Shown here piece after piece: positions 52,886-61,199 of a stretch of DNA of 64,000 nucleotides. Both the position numbers and the translations under genes were made by a program. This DNA is from Chitinophagales bacterium (GTDB lineage Bacteria > Bacteroidota > Bacteroidia > Chitinophagales > BACL12), in contig JACJXO010000004.1 of NCBI GenBank assembly GCA_020636645.1, positions 186,001 through 250,000 of the forward strand. Direction: 5' to 3'. Position 1 is the first letter of the stretch. Each line of letters begins with the position of its first letter. A model generated the notes under the pieces. That model was not told where the DNA came from. It saw only the letters and a program-made list of their open reading frames with translations, and made no database searches.

Positions 52886-54763
52886 CTATTCAATGATCAT
52901 TCGGGCATTGCTGATCAGCCCCCTGGCAGTTTGCAGGGTTATCAGATAAATGCCGGGCAACAGACCTGTTGTGGTAATGACCAGATCATAAGGGCCGGTC
53001 ATTTCTGCTTCTGCAGATACATGACGACCCTGCAAATCAGTGATAAGCAATTTCCCCCCTGATAGCTCATGAATAGAATGCAACTGTACCATTTGTCCGT
53101 CAGACGGATTAGGATATAGGTTCAACTGCCCGTTTGTTGCTGCATCCAGGAATACCGAAACCATGTTGGAATTGCGGCTTCTGCCTGTACTATTATACTG
53201 TTTTATGATATAATAGTTATAAAACTTTAATGGCTGATCATCTACAAAGACATAATCAGAAGATCCGGCTCCGTAGCCAACACAAGGTACCGATCCGATC
53301 ACCTGCCACTGGTTGCCGTCATAGGATCTGTAGATATCATATCTTTCACAACTAAACTCATCACCACTGGTCCATGACAAGCTTACCAGCTGTTCTGACA
53401 GCAATTGAGCGTTCACATAAACAAAACCAACAGGAAGTAAAGGGGCTTCGCCAAAGAATATTCCGGAATCGTCAACCCCTTCTCCATCATCGGCCGCTCC
53501 GCAGGTATAACAGTTAAGTCCTCCTTCACCGTTTGCTGTTGAAAAGGTCAGATAGTCCATCGGCATCAGATCCATTTCTTCGGCTTCCACATAGATAAAA
53601 CCCTGGCCGCCACCTCCGCCGCCGCCGTGATCATCGTCATGATTGACATCTCCGCCATCACCTCCGTCTGCCGAAACAGACAGCGGACAACCGGCAGTTG
53701 CCCCGATGTATTCTGTATATAAGATGATAGAACCTCCGGCACCACCACCACCTTGTCCGTCATTCTTCTTCGAGGGTGCTTCACTGGCATTGGCAGAGAT
53801 CTTTACAGAACCGGCACAATCAGCAAAAATACTGTCGGCCTCAATAATGATGATTCCGCCTCCGTAGCCTCCATGAGATCCTTTGCCGTTATTCTCATGG
53901 CCACCACCACCGCCGCCGCCTAAAAAGATCCGATAGATCGTATCGGCCGGGATCCAGGAGTTCAGAGCATGCCCTCCGGCACCTGCTCCGCCAAAAAGTG
54001 CGCTGCAGGTTCCGGGATCACCATCTCCGCCACCGGTAAAATTACCTCCGCCACCGCCACCACCGTTGTGACCAACTCCACCACCACCGCCATTGGCAAT
54101 AGGTGCTCTGCCACACATTTGGGTGGTCAACGGATTTTGCAATCCACCACCCTTGTAAGCGGCATGGATGTTTCCATCTTCCTTCACATAATAAGTAGAA
54201 TACCAGCATTCGGTTGAAGCGGATGTACCGGCTTTGGCACCCCAGTCAAAACCCATGGAATCTGCAGATATCTCATGCGCCAGATAGAGATTACCTGATA
54301 CATTGAAGGCAATCACTCCGCCAATTTCACCAGACCATTTCCTGGCCCTCAGATTTGATGTAGTGGTATAATTGCCGCCACCGCCCATAGTTGGATAAGA
54401 CACAACCTGTACACTTCCGGCAATTGGTTCATAGGTATTGGAAAGCGGCGCTGTAAGAGTGATGGAAGACGCTGTATGGGTCAGAATAGTACCGATCTCA
54501 AACAAACCCGCAGATTCAATATCTGTGATCGTTCCAAAACCGGCACCTGTTCCACCGGTAATGGTTGCACCCTGCATTTGCATGATGATCACAAACTCAC
54601 CGTCTTCAAAAGTGTCGTACGTTTCTTCCATGGTACCCAGGTTAAGTACGGTACCCCCACCAGAAACAGAGGTGACCTTTGCATAAGCATTCACCAATTG
54701 TGCCTTCACCTGCGGCATGGCAAGCAGACAAAACAACAGTAGGGTGATTCGCCAGAGTTTCAT
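52886..54763 (-). CDS. Glycine-rich T9SS cargo protein (paralogue of 61200-63452)
   Basis: The 625-aa protein has a signal peptide (MKLWRITLLLFCLLAMPQVK, then AQLV) and an N-terminal beta domain with FVIIMQMQGATITGGTG. A long Gly-rich region at about 225-400 has many GGGG and DGG runs (GGGGGVGHNGGGGGG). A beta domain and a type A sorting domain (NLYPNPSDGQMVQLHS) follow. The frame opens at 54829, but the signal peptide sets the ATG at 54763. The glycine-rich block resembles surface adhesins or structural matrix proteins. Confidence 0.8.
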   Translation of the reverse strand: MKLWRITLLLFCLLAMPQVKAQLVNAYAKVTSVSGGGTVLNLGTMEETYDTFEDGEFVIIMQMQGATITGGTGAGFGTITDIESAGLFEIGTILTHTASSITLTAPLSNTYEPIAGSVQVVSYPTMGGGGNYTTTSNLRARKWSGEIGGVIAFNVSGNLYLAHEISADSMGFDWGAKAGTSASTECWYSTYYVKEDGNIHAAYKGGGLQNPLTTQMCGRAPIANGGGGGVGHNGGGGGGGNFTGGGDGDPGTCSALFGGAGAGGHALNSWIPADTIYRIFLGGGGGGGHENNGKGSHGGYGGGIIIIEADSIFADCAGSVKISANASEAPSKKNDGQGGGGAGGSIILYTEYIGATAGCPLSVSADGGDGGDVNHDDDHGGGGGGGQGFIYVEAEEMDLMPMDYLTFSTANGEGGLNCYTCGAADDGEGVDDSGIFFGEAPLLPVGFVYVNAQLLSEQLVSLSWTSGDEFSCERYDIYRSYDGNQWQVIGSVPCVGYGAGSSDYVFVDDQPLKFYNYYIIKQYNSTGRSRNSNMVSVFLDAATNGQLNLYPNPSDGQMVQLHSIHELSGGKLLITDLQGRHVSAEAEMTGPYDLVITTTGLLPGIYLITLQTARGLISNARMIIE

Positions 54764-54804
54764 GATCAAATGTTCACCCCGGCAGACACTGAGCCGAAGT
54801 TCAA

Positions 54805-54812
54805 CAAATATA
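54805..54812 (-). promoter_or_regulatory. -7 box of the glycine-rich cargo gene
   Basis: The minus strand reads TATATTTG, a perfect TAnnTTTG, 41 nt before the ATG at 54763. A TTG lies upstream at a spacing shorter than usual (14 nt). Confidence 0.5.
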
Positions 54813-54916
54813 GAAGCAAGTCTTGCCAAAAGGGTTGCAGGTACCGGGAGTTGTTACAGGAAAAATGTGGACTGTTCTTTGCCTGCTACACTATTGACCG
54901 GCCATTGATCCGCTAT

Positions 54917-55243
54917 CTACTGCAATTTTTCGTTGTTTTTGTGACGTTCTGCGTCTCTGGATGACTTTTTTTCAAGATTCCGCCGCAGTGCTTCTTCCAG
55001 ATCTACCCCTGTCTGATTAGCCAGGCAGATCAGCACAAACAGGACATCGGCCAGCTCATCTGCCAGCACTTTTTCGCGGTCGCTGTCTTTTTCACTTTGC
55101 TCTCCGTAACGCCGGGCAATGATACGAGCCACTTCGCCCACCTCTTCGGTCAGCATGGCCATATTGGTCAGTTCATTGAAATACCTGACACCGGTGGTGT
55201 TGATCCATTCATCAACCAGTTGCTGTGCCTGTTGCAGGGTCAT
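54917..55243 (-). CDS. MazG-like nucleotide pyrophosphohydrolase
   Basis: The 108-aa all-alpha NTP pyrophosphatase has MLTEEVGEVARIIARRYGE with the EExxE metal site, and VLADELADVLFVLICLAN with the ExxD pair. This is a single MazG/MazG-like domain of the short house-cleaning type that removes damaged nucleotides. It is shorter than E. coli MazG, which has two domains. It stands alone. Confidence 0.9.
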   Translation of the reverse strand: MTLQQAQQLVDEWINTTGVRYFNELTNMAMLTEEVGEVARIIARRYGEQSEKDSDREKVLADELADVLFVLICLANQTGVDLEEALRRNLEKKSSRDAERHKNNEKLQ

Positions 55244-55353
55244 GGGGTTAAAAGTAGAAAGTGAAAAGTTAACATGTGCCTGCCTTCAGGCTGGGATATG
55301 GGAAGGGGTGTTGTAACCGGTTTAAATCCGTCTGGCGTACCTGCCTTCTTTTA

Positions 55354-56877
55354 CTACCTGACCACTGACAGACGTGTAGTGTTTCCCGAATCCGAGCGCA
55401 ATATATAGAGCCCCTCGGGAAGCGCAGAGATATCTACCCAACCGCTGGCTGCCTGTAATACCTGCTGACCCTTCAGATCAAATACCGTGATGCGTTCCGG
55501 TTCTAGGGTTTGGACCCATACCACCTGACCAGCAGGATTAGGCCGACAGAAAAAAGCGTCGTGTGCCGATGACTCATCGATCGCCACCACAGCAGTACAG
55601 TCCAACGCTCCTTCAACAAAGTCAAGCCTGGCTTCCATAAAAGACATCAGCCCAAAAATGGTACCACCTCCCGGTCCGCCACCTGTAGTTATATCTTCAT
55701 ATATATTATTTTCAAACTGTATATCGGTGTACATTTTGTTTTCATCTGCATACACATAGGGTTTGATCAGTTCATAATAGCGGTCTATTTCTTCCTGGAT
55801 CTTTGCAGACGAAAAATCACCGTTGATCCAGTAGCACAATGCATCATCAAAGCGGGCCTGCATGCCGTCAATTTCCATTATCCGCTCCAGCAAAGGCCGG
55901 GAATTGTTCACATAATGCAAGTCCAGTTCGGTCATGGATAATCCACCCCCCATTGGGCCGCCCTGGTAGGAACCAAAAGCTTCGTTGCAATCCCATTTGA
56001 TCCAGTTCCACCTGCCGGTTCCTTCATGATGGTAGATATAATAATTGCGGGCTGAGTTGATGTAGGCATCCAGATTGGAAAAGAGGTTATCCATGGCCAT
56101 ACTGCGCAGATACTGATCGGTTTCAAGCCGGTCATCGATACCTGTTTCAAACTCTGCATCGGTGGTGTTATTAATAAAATCAATGAAAGCTATCAGGTCT
56201 GTCCAGTCGTTGAGGTCTTCATTGTTTTCGATCTCATACCGTTCTGTATAGGAAGACTGATCAGCTCCATAGTACACCAGGTCAGCTTCGCCACCGGGAC
56301 CGTCAAATGCATCGCCGGCTTTGAACATATTCCCACCGTCATCTTCCATGTTCCAGTCCAGGAACTGATCATCTATCTGTTCGATGACCGTATAAAACCC
56401 CCAGTGGGTGCCATTCATATACACATCAGCATAGGAAGTGCGGGGAGCAGGCAGGTCATTGGAAAGACACAGGTCAGAATAGATCTTCTCCCGCAGAAAT
56501 GTCGGGTCTTTGAAATTGTTGGAAAAGTTGAGTTTTTTGAGTCCGTCGTAATTCTGGCCACTCACATATTCGTTGAAGTCTATCTTAAAACTTTTCTTGT
56601 TACCCGGATGACCATAGCTGGAGTTGCCTTTCAGACGTACCCCTATCTGGGGAAATGAATACGTACCGGTTTGGTCTGTGATGTCCAGATCAGCCAGCAT
56701 GTAGGATGCGGTTTCATAATTGGCCACCAGGCTGTCCCAGAATCCCTCCTGTGTAAAGGTCAGTTCAATGGTGACCACCTGGTCTGTGGCAAATAACTGA
56801 TCGCCCTCTGTCTGGGCTTTAATTGTTATAGCAACTAAAAATACTGTAAAGGCTGTCAGGAGTTTTTGCATGGTCAT
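55354..56877 (-). CDS. CotH-kinase family protein with T9SS sorting domain
   Basis: The 507-aa exported protein has a signal peptide (ITIKAQ). The CotH domain starts with VTIELTFTQEGFWDSL and VRLKGNSSYGHPGNKKSFKI, with LNFSNNFKDPTFLREKIYSD and ADVYMNGTHWGFYTVIEQID following. The kinase-like core has WNWIKWDCNEAFG. The sorting domain has FFCRPNPAGQVVWVQ. CotH is an atypical protein kinase in spore coats; outside Bacillus its targets are unknown. Starts at 56877 and 56871 are both possible. Its first codons contain a near-perfect copy of the MarR-gene palindrome (56820-56839). Confidence 0.85.
   Translation of the reverse strand: MTMQKLLTAFTVFLVAITIKAQTEGDQLFATDQVVTIELTFTQEGFWDSLVANYETASYMLADLDITDQTGTYSFPQIGVRLKGNSSYGHPGNKKSFKIDFNEYVSGQNYDGLKKLNFSNNFKDPTFLREKIYSDLCLSNDLPAPRTSYADVYMNGTHWGFYTVIEQIDDQFLDWNMEDDGGNMFKAGDAFDGPGGEADLVYYGADQSSYTERYEIENNEDLNDWTDLIAFIDFINNTTDAEFETGIDDRLETDQYLRSMAMDNLFSNLDAYINSARNYYIYHHEGTGRWNWIKWDCNEAFGSYQGGPMGGGLSMTELDLHYVNNSRPLLERIMEIDGMQARFDDALCYWINGDFSSAKIQEEIDRYYELIKPYVYADENKMYTDIQFENNIYEDITTGGGPGGGTIFGLMSFMEARLDFVEGALDCTAVVAIDESSAHDAFFCRPNPAGQVVWVQTLEPERITVFDLKGQQVLQAASGWVDISALPEGLYILRSDSGNTTRLSVVR
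56820..56839. promoter_or_regulatory. Candidate MarR operator inside the CotH gene
   Basis: On the minus strand this reads TTTAGTTGCTATAACAATTA. It is identical in 19 of 20 positions to the palindrome in front of the marR gene (57429-57448). It covers the codons for the signal peptide. Confidence 0.5.
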
Positions 56878-56994
56878 TGGACTGCAGTATTCCATTATGG
56901 TTTAATGGATTTGGTATTCCGGATGAAAAAAAGAGAATGCTTGGGTCGCCACGCAATATTGGACATTATTGGTCTAATAAGTGCCCATTTCGGC

Positions 56995-57429
56995 TCATTT
57001 CTTAAGCAGCTCTCTGCATAATTTGCGTGTACTTTTCTGCAGGGTACCTGTAGATTTTGGAAAGGTTTGCCTGAGTTGTTCCTTGACCACTGCCTGGCCT
57101 GCTTTCCAAACCTGCTGGCCTGCTTTGGTTGGCAGGATCAGAAAAGAACGCCTGTCGCCGGGTGCAGGTTCCTGTACCACCCAGCCGCGGTCAGCCATCA
57201 GTCTGAGCATGCGGGTAACTGTTGGTCTGTCTTTGCCCGACTGGTCTGCCAATACATGCTGGGCTATGCCATCAGATTCTACTACTATGCGCAGCAAGGT
57301 CCACTGATCTGCCGTCAATTCCAATCCGGATCTCTGCAAGGCGGCTACCAGTTGTTGCTTGGCATGCCTGACCGCCTGGTCCATCAACAGTAACAGGGCA
57401 GCCGGATCGGTCTTCTTTTTTCCTGCCAT
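56995..57429 (-). CDS. MarR-family transcriptional regulator
   Basis: The 144-aa winged-helix dimer has the DNA-binding core LTADQWTLLRIVVESDGIAQ, VLADQSGKDRPTVTRMLRLM and the wing ADRGWVVQEPAPGDRRSFL, followed by the C-terminal dimer helix. It lies between the CotH-kinase gene downstream and an SGNH/PKD gene upstream, all on the minus strand. A palindrome directly overlaps its start region, as expected for autoregulation. The effector is unknown. Confidence 0.92.
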   Translation of the reverse strand: MAGKKKTDPAALLLLMDQAVRHAKQQLVAALQRSGLELTADQWTLLRIVVESDGIAQHVLADQSGKDRPTVTRMLRLMADRGWVVQEPAPGDRRSFLILPTKAGQQVWKAGQAVVKEQLRQTFPKSTGTLQKSTRKLCRELLKK

Positions 57430-57448
57430 AATTGCTATAGCAACTAAA
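57429..57448. promoter_or_regulatory. Candidate MarR operator at its own promoter
   Basis: TTGCTATAGCAA (57432-57443) is a perfect 12-nt palindrome within TTTAGTTGCTATAGCAATTA on the minus strand, immediately before the ATG. A -7-like TAGTTTAG overlaps its left edge. The position fits autorepression. Confidence 0.62.
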
Positions 57449-57505
57449 CTACAAAGATTCAGGAGCTACTGGTATGTTCAATGGTGGATAACTCTGCCGG
57501 ATCAC

Positions 57506-58771
57506 TTAATGTACCGGAACCGGTATGATCTGCTGACCCCTTCCAGATCTGAGCTGCAGCAAGCAGAAACCGGCAGCAAATTCATCGAGCGGAAGGTTCA
57601 AATGACCGGCAGCAGGAATGGTACCGCTTGTCAGCACCTTTCCGCTGCTGTCCAGCATCCTGTATCTGATCGCCTCCGTGGAGGTGGTCAGGGTCAGCAC
57701 ATTTCCTGACAACACCCAGGAAAGTCCCGGAATCATGTTGGTCACAACGTTCGGCTCTGATACTGTTACAAGAATGGTTTGCTCTGACGTATCGCCTGGG
57801 CAATCACCCCTGGAAGCTATCAGCTGAACCATATAGCTGCCACTTTCTGCATATGTATGAGCAGGTTCTGCATCTGTGTACACCGTGCCATCACCCATGC
57901 TCCATTGCCAGGTATCTGCCTGTTCAGACAGGTTTTCTGTTTCTATATGACCCTCTGGTCCCGGCCAGACACTGAATGCTGCAACGGGGTCGTATTCACC
58001 TACATGCCAGTGATCAAGACTGTCAAATACCACCGCAGAAGCTGCAGCTCTGATGGTACTGGCCAAAACCGGATCCAGCCCGGCATCATAAGAAGTAAGC
58101 ACGGGGTCTTTCCTGAACATCACCGAATAGAATGCACAGGCAGTGGCAAAGGTGCCGGCCACAGAAGGGTGGCTTTCATCTGCTGAGTACAATTCGATGG
58201 TTGGATCGGTCTCGCGAATGTACCGCCATACAGCACCTGCCGGTGAAACAAGGGCCTGGTTATCGGCGGCCATGATCTCATACCGTTCCCGCAACAGGTC
58301 ATCCATACCTGTATAGGTGCATACCGGCGGCCAGAACGGACAGTTCATAGCATCGCCGTTCTTTCTTCCCCAGGTCATATAAAAAACGGTCTCGGTGCAA
58401 GGGTTTGCCTGGCTGATCAGACTGTCCAGTAATGCTGCATAAGGAAACACTTCCACTTCTACCTGCTCGATCGGGAAGCTGGGAAGCTGACTCTGTTCCT
58501 GCAACACGACAAAATCCCAGGCACCGGTACTGATCATTGCCAGCGTGGTTGCGTTCGTACTGTGTTGCTGCAGCGTATATCCGCCGGGTGTATTGCTGTC
58601 ATAGATCAGGGTATCTCCGGTGGTCAGCGCTACATCAGCTATCATCTTGGGCAGATCATTCACGTAGGTATAGGAGTTTCCCAGAAACAGTGCCGCTCTG
58701 GTTTGCTGTGCAAACAATTGCCCGGTGCACAACAACACAGAAAACAAAAGACCGGTAACGTATAAGCGCAT
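57506..58771 (-). CDS. Secreted SGNH-hydrolase-like protein with PKD and T9SS domains
   Basis: The 421-aa protein has a signal peptide (VTGLLFSVLLCTGQLFAQ). A hydrolase domain has FLGNSYTYVNDLP as the Ser block and ADESHPSVAGTF as the Asp-x-x-His block, like SGNH/DUF4886 esterases. A PKD domain follows at about 257-340 (WSMGDGTVYTDAEPAHTYAE), then a C-terminal sorting-like domain (YRMLDSSGKVLTSG, ending IIPVPVH). The frame opens at 58951, but the ATG at 58771 fits the signal peptide and has a purine-rich AGGAG 4-8 nt upstream. Esterase activity on surface glycans is possible. Confidence 0.77.
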   Translation of the reverse strand: MRLYVTGLLFSVLLCTGQLFAQQTRAALFLGNSYTYVNDLPKMIADVALTTGDTLIYDSNTPGGYTLQQHSTNATTLAMISTGAWDFVVLQEQSQLPSFPIEQVEVEVFPYAALLDSLISQANPCTETVFYMTWGRKNGDAMNCPFWPPVCTYTGMDDLLRERYEIMAADNQALVSPAGAVWRYIRETDPTIELYSADESHPSVAGTFATACAFYSVMFRKDPVLTSYDAGLDPVLASTIRAAASAVVFDSLDHWHVGEYDPVAAFSVWPGPEGHIETENLSEQADTWQWSMGDGTVYTDAEPAHTYAESGSYMVQLIASRGDCPGDTSEQTILVTVSEPNVVTNMIPGLSWVLSGNVLTLTTSTEAIRYRMLDSSGKVLTSGTIPAAGHLNLPLDEFAAGFCLLQLRSGRGQQIIPVPVH

Positions 58772-58829
58772 AATCTCCTGGATTGGATCTTTAAACCGAT
58801 ACCCATTAGTTTCAGAATGAACCTTTCGG

Positions 58830-60020
58830 TCAGCTGACCACACCCAACTCCTTACCCACCTTGATGAAGGCTTCAATGGCTTTATCCAGGTGATGCCTGT
58901 CGTGTGCGGCACTGAGCTGCACCCGGATACGAGCCTGTCCTTTAGGAACAACCGGATAGTAAAAGCCTATCACATAGATGCCTTCGGCCAGCAGTTTTTC
59001 TGCCATCTGCTGACTAAGTACAGCGTCATACAACATGATAGGAACAATAGGGTGTTCTCCGGGCTTGATATCAAATCCGGCAGCCGTCATTTTCTCGCGG
59101 AAGTACTTCGTGTTCGACTCCAGTTTATCACGCAGCTCGGTGGTCTCGCTCAGCAGGTCCAGCACGGCGATGGAAGCACCGGTGATACTGGGCGCAAGGG
59201 TATTGCTGAACAGGTACGGACGGGAGCGCTGACGCAGCATGTCAATGATCTCCTTGCGACCGGAAGTGAATCCGCCGGAAGCGCCGCCCAACGCTTTACC
59301 AAGGGTGCCGGTGATGATATCAATACGACCCATAACGCCCCTGTGTTCATGTGTTCCGCGACCGGTCTTTCCGAGGAAGCCTGATGCATGGCATTCATCT
59401 ATCATGACCAGTGCATCATATTTTTCTGCCAGATCACAGATCAGATCCAGGCGGGCGATGGTTCCGTCCATACTGAATGCACCATCTGTTACTATGATTC
59501 TGGTGCGGGCACCCGAAGCTTCTTTCAGTTTGGCTTCCAGATCATCCATATTGTTGTGTTCATAGCGGAATCGCTGTGCCTTACACAAACGCACACCGTC
59601 AATGATGGATGCATGGTTAAGGGCATCGCTGATGATGGCATCTTCTTCATTGAACAGCGGTTCGAAAACCCCACCGTTGGCATCGAATGCCGCGGCATAG
59701 AGAATGGTATCTTCCGTTCCTAAGAACGTGGCGATCTTCTCTTCCAGCTCCTTATGAATATCCTGCGTTCCACAAATGAAACGTACAGAGCTCATGCCAT
59801 AGCCATGGGTATCTATCGCTTTTTTAGCAGCCTCTATCACCTTCGGGTGTGCACTGAGTCCGAGATAATTGTTCGCACAGAAATTGATGACCTGACTGCC
59901 GTCAGCCAGCGTGATATCGGCTCCCTGCGGGGAAGCTATGATGCGTTCATTTTTATAGAGTCCGCTGTCTTTGATCTCCTGCAGTTCATGTTGCAGGCGT
60001 TGTTGGATAGAACCGTACAT
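58830..60020 (-). CDS. kbl: Glycine C-acetyltransferase (2-amino-3-ketobutyrate CoA ligase)
   Basis: The 396-aa PLP enzyme converts 2-amino-3-oxobutyrate and CoA into glycine and acetyl-CoA in threonine breakdown. Sequence identity by eye to E. coli Kbl is high throughout: VINFCANNYLGL, SVRFICGTQD, SDALNHASIIDGVRLCKA and GTLGKALGGASGG with the PLP Lys242. The paralogous alpha-oxoamine synthases (serine palmitoyl- or cysteate acyl-transferases) differ in these blocks, so Kbl is preferred. No tdh is adjacent. A perfect -7 box is 14 nt upstream. Confidence 0.95.
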   Translation of the reverse strand: MYGSIQQRLQHELQEIKDSGLYKNERIIASPQGADITLADGSQVINFCANNYLGLSAHPKVIEAAKKAIDTHGYGMSSVRFICGTQDIHKELEEKIATFLGTEDTILYAAAFDANGGVFEPLFNEEDAIISDALNHASIIDGVRLCKAQRFRYEHNNMDDLEAKLKEASGARTRIIVTDGAFSMDGTIARLDLICDLAEKYDALVMIDECHASGFLGKTGRGTHEHRGVMGRIDIITGTLGKALGGASGGFTSGRKEIIDMLRQRSRPYLFSNTLAPSITGASIAVLDLLSETTELRDKLESNTKYFREKMTAAGFDIKPGEHPIVPIMLYDAVLSQQMAEKLLAEGIYVIGFYYPVVPKGQARIRVQLSAAHDRHHLDKAIEAFIKVGKELGVVS

Positions 60021-60034
60021 ATGGAGGTTTTGTG

Positions 60035-60042
60035 CAAAGGTA
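60035..60042 (-). promoter_or_regulatory. -7 box of kbl
   Basis: The minus strand reads TACCTTTG, a perfect TAnnTTTG, 14 nt before the ATG at 60020. No -33 TTG of suitable spacing was identified. Confidence 0.6.
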
Positions 60043-60114
60043 TGGAACCGGGGATAGATGGCTGATAAATACCTGCTTCCCTATCAGCATACAAGAGTGA
60101 TACTCCGTGCCGGT

Positions 60115-60366
60115 TCAAACAAATACACGTGAACTGAACAGATACAATGCCAGAACGGATATGATGAGAAACAGAAAAATGATGATCCGCAAACGACCGG
60201 CATTTCTTCGATGACTTTCCCTTTCCTGCCTGGCTTCTTCCAGCTTTGCCGGATCTGCCTCCCTTCTGAACAGGTGCTTTTTCTGATCCGGTTTATACCC
60301 TTCTCTTTTGGGACGGGCATTCCTTTTCAGTGTGGCGATCATTTCTGCTATGGAGCCAAAAGACAT
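60115..60366 (-). CDS. Small conserved membrane protein
   Basis: The 83-aa protein starts MSFGSIAEMIATLKRNARPK, a basic N-terminus I associate with a widespread small Bacteroidota family. A charged helical middle (PAKLEEARQERESHRRNAG) and one C-terminal membrane helix (IIIFLFLIISVLALYLF) follow. A GTG-initiated longer frame reaches 60456 but adds unrelated residues. It is probably tail-anchored with the basic part in the cytoplasm. The function is unknown. Confidence 0.72.
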   Translation of the reverse strand: MSFGSIAEMIATLKRNARPKREGYKPDQKKHLFRREADPAKLEEARQERESHRRNAGRLRIIIFLFLIISVLALYLFSSRVFV

Positions 60367-60446
60367 ATCAGGATATACGCAGGATATTTCAGCCAGGTTA
60401 CAATGGCCCACTGAATACCGGAAGATCAGTAAAACATCTTGTACCG

Positions 60447-60548
60447 TTATCTGCACTCCCTTTCGAGCATTCGGCAGAATACTTCCATAGCCTTTTCAAC
60501 GTTTCGCAGATGTTGTTGCATTCTGAGCCGGCGAAATATCCTGATCAT
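60447..60548 (-). CDS. Possible small ORF of 33 codons
   Basis: An ATG at 60548 opens a 33-aa frame (MIRIFRRLRMQQHL...ending ERECR) with an Arg-rich amphipathic pattern. It lies in the 249-nt gap upstream of the small membrane protein gene. There is no clear promoter or ribosome site. It is listed because the gap is otherwise empty, and it may be chance. Confidence 0.2.
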   Translation of the reverse strand: MIRIFRRLRMQQHLRNVEKAMEVFCRMLERECR

Positions 60549-60615
60549 CTCTGATGATATATTTCAGAATAGATATATCACCAAATCGCATGACCTGATG
60601 GGTGCTGAAACGAAT

Positions 60616-61050
60616 TTATCTCAACCAACCCTTTCTGATGCACATACCGGCATACCAAACAAGAAAGATACCCAGCACGAGGATCATCACGGGCATGACC
60701 ACTGACCCCGGTCCATATACCTCTCTGGCATCGGTCATGAAGACATTCTGGATCATTTGAGGGACTATTCCGATCAGCGAAATGATGAAGGCCAGACGTG
60801 CCCACCTTTTTCGAAGTAACAAACCAATAGACCCAATGCTACCTCCAAAGACCGCAAGCGCAAAGACCACCGTGACCCAGCCCGGATAGCTCTCATATAA
60901 AGCCCGTTCTTCCACTGAAAGCCTGGCCAGTGACTCATCAGAAATGAAGGTAATGGCGAAGAACTGGCTTACACCCATCAGATTCCATAGGAGGAACAAG
61001 ACGGCCAGTATCCAATACCAGCCGGGAACAGATCTGTTAGATTGATTCAT
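60616..61050 (-). CDS. Four-helix membrane protein of unknown function
   Basis: The 144-aa protein has four hydrophobic helices (WILAVLFLLWNLMGVSQFF, VTVVFALAVFGGSIGSIGLL, LAFIISLIGIVPQMI, VMPVMILVLGIFLVWYAGM). The opening PGWYWILAVLFLLWNLMGV is typical of a small Bacteroidota/Proteobacteria family sometimes labelled as sugar transporter without evidence. I give no function. Confidence 0.75.
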   Translation of the reverse strand: MNQSNRSVPGWYWILAVLFLLWNLMGVSQFFAITFISDESLARLSVEERALYESYPGWVTVVFALAVFGGSIGSIGLLLRKRWARLAFIISLIGIVPQMIQNVFMTDAREVYGPGSVVMPVMILVLGIFLVWYAGMCIRKGWLR

Positions 61051-61199
61051 GTGGTTGATGGCACAATTTGATGTACTGCTAACTTACATAATTTGCAATA
61101 CTTACCCGGAGAAAGGCTGCAGATCTGCGGTACATTTTACCCGCCGGTGTTGTGTTTTTCTCCAACAAACGTCAGTAACTTCGGTGGCAAATCATACCC

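Noticed and set aside
58772..58951. Upstream extension of the SGNH-like protein
   Set aside because: It overlaps the end of kbl, lacks coding character, and the signal peptide starts at 58771.
58830..60020. Cysteate- or serine-acyltransferase (sulfonolipid/sphingolipid) instead of Kbl, tempting because comB is present
   Set aside because: The blocks SVRFICGTQD, SDALNHASIIDGVRLCKA and VVPKGQARIR follow true Kbl closely, and no lipid genes are adjacent.
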